Shown: positions 63,277 to 64,000 of the stretch, piece after piece
Position numbering within the stretch: the stretch's first letter is position 1
How the letters are laid out: every line of letters starts with the position of its first letter
Origin: Chlorops oryzae
Taxonomy: Eukaryota; Arthropoda; Insecta; Diptera; Chloropidae
Direction of reading: 5' to 3'
Assembly: GCA_020466095.1 (NCBI GenBank)
Contig: CM035807.1
Location: forward strand, 46,598,935 to 46,662,934
DNA: 64,000 nucleotides
The notes under the pieces: model-generated
What the model was told of the DNA's origin: nothing
Seen by the model: only the letters and a program-made list of their open reading frames with translations
The model's database searches: none
Translations under genes and position numbers: made by a program

Positions 63277-64000
63277 TGAGGTAAAATTTTGGGAACCAAC
63301 GGAAAATTTTAACTCATACATTTGTTCGGTTAATCATTATTTTTCTCCCTCCCGCACATTAGAAAGAAACGACCAAGTGACAACGCGAGATGTTTTTCTT
63401 TATATTTTTTCAAACTACTTTTATATTTCGGAAATGGATTTGTTTAATTAAAATTATGATCTGTTATGTTTAAAAGAGAAAAATATATTATAAGAAAAAA
63501 ATTGAAAATATATTCAGATATATAAGGTTAAGAAATAAGAAGAGGAACAAATGGTTTTTTTTTAACAGCCAAGACACAGCGCCACTCTACGCCCCCTGGT
63601 ACAGTAGCCGTGACACAACAAGATCGATAGCCAAGTCACAGTACCAGTTTACGCCCCCTGGAACAGTAGCCGTGACACAACAAGATCGATAGCCAAGTCA
63701 CAGTACCAGTTTACGCCCCCTGGAACAGTAGCCATGACACAGCTAATACTATATCCGCGACGCAGCACCAACCCACCACAGGCACAAACCCGACTTCCAC
63801 CGATCGAGCCAGGTTTCTGCACACGGCGTCAGTACACGCCTTTGACAGTATGCACAAAAAATTTGTAGAATTCTCATTTCATTTCATTTTGGACGAATAT
63901 AAGCCACAGTTTTCGCGGCGAAGAAGGAATCAGTATTCAGCTCAAGGAGCGACCTAATTGTGAAAACAAAAGTGTTTTATCCGATTGGGACCACTAAGCT
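63272..64000 (+). mobile_element. Gypsy-B 3' LTR, first 729 bp (cut by window end)
   Basis: Same start and same internal order as the 5' LTR, including the ~63-bp repeats and the GAATATAAGCC promoter word. About a dozen differences by eye, mostly single bases (for example CTTGTAT/CTTTTAT) plus a small change near 63880. The rest of the LTR and the flanking target duplication lie beyond the window. Confidence 0.92.

Overview
This window looks like transposon-dense intergenic DNA from a fly (Diptera). Evidence: an A+T-rich background, canonical GT..AG introns of 57-70 nt, many mini-me-like repeats with (TA)n and (GTCY)n blocks known from dipterans, and mariner, hAT, piggyBac, Transib, Helentron and Ty3/Gypsy sequences of insect type. 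A tephritid or drosophilid-like fly fits, but the species cannot be named from the sequence. No clearly functional single-copy host gene was found. The best candidate for a host-type gene is a small three-exon DUF4806-like pseudogene at 2.9-3.7 kb.

Layout. 0-3.7 kb: a broken hAT transposase, a 282-bp piggyBac MITE with TTAA duplications, and the three-exon gene. 4.4-15.7 kb: an old Ty3/Gypsy element (Gypsy-A: LTR end, PBS, leader, gag, protease, RT, RNase H, integrase, then an unusual Ulp1-like cysteine protease ORF and a possible env-like start). Three DNA transposons are nested in it, each with its own target duplication: mariner (TA), hAT (8 bp) and a Transib-like element (5 bp). 16-24.8 kb: foldback and MITE-type elements, an LTR retrotransposon 3' end, tRNA-like SINE pieces and pogo/copia-like scraps. 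24.8-26.2 kb: a second copy of the same mariner, containing a 100-N gap that appears to represent zero missing bases. 26.5-32.5 kb: two parts of a Helentron (N-terminal 21-residue repeats; C-terminal helicase, endonuclease and Ulp1-like protease), separated by a truncated BEL/Pao-like 5' end that itself carries a hAT MITE. 32.7-37.9 kb: a large foldback element, mini-me copies and a FLYWCH-like ORF. 39.5-41.3 kb: another mini-me-type element holding a ~101-bp minisatellite. 41.4-45.8 kb: two hAT transposase pseudogenes, one split by a solo LTR. 46-54.1 kb: mini-me family 2, repeated ~1-kb blocks, a Tc1/mariner MITE and a second large foldback element. 54.7-56.6 kb: a hAT pseudogene. 56.6-64 kb: a nearly complete, younger Gypsy element (Gypsy-B) with both LTRs, the 3' one cut by the window end, gag, pol in the -1 frame, and a third ORF preceded by a splice acceptor.

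Most interesting points: two unrelated mobile elements (Gypsy-A and the Helentron) both carry Ulp1/C48-type cysteine proteases; Gypsy-B has an uncharacterised, apparently spliced, non-envelope third ORF; one foldback arm serves as a built-in empty site for a mini-me insertion without target duplication; and a 1.05-kb block has been copied into another element with a 27-bp flanking duplication. All family assignments come from reading motifs by eye; no database search was run.
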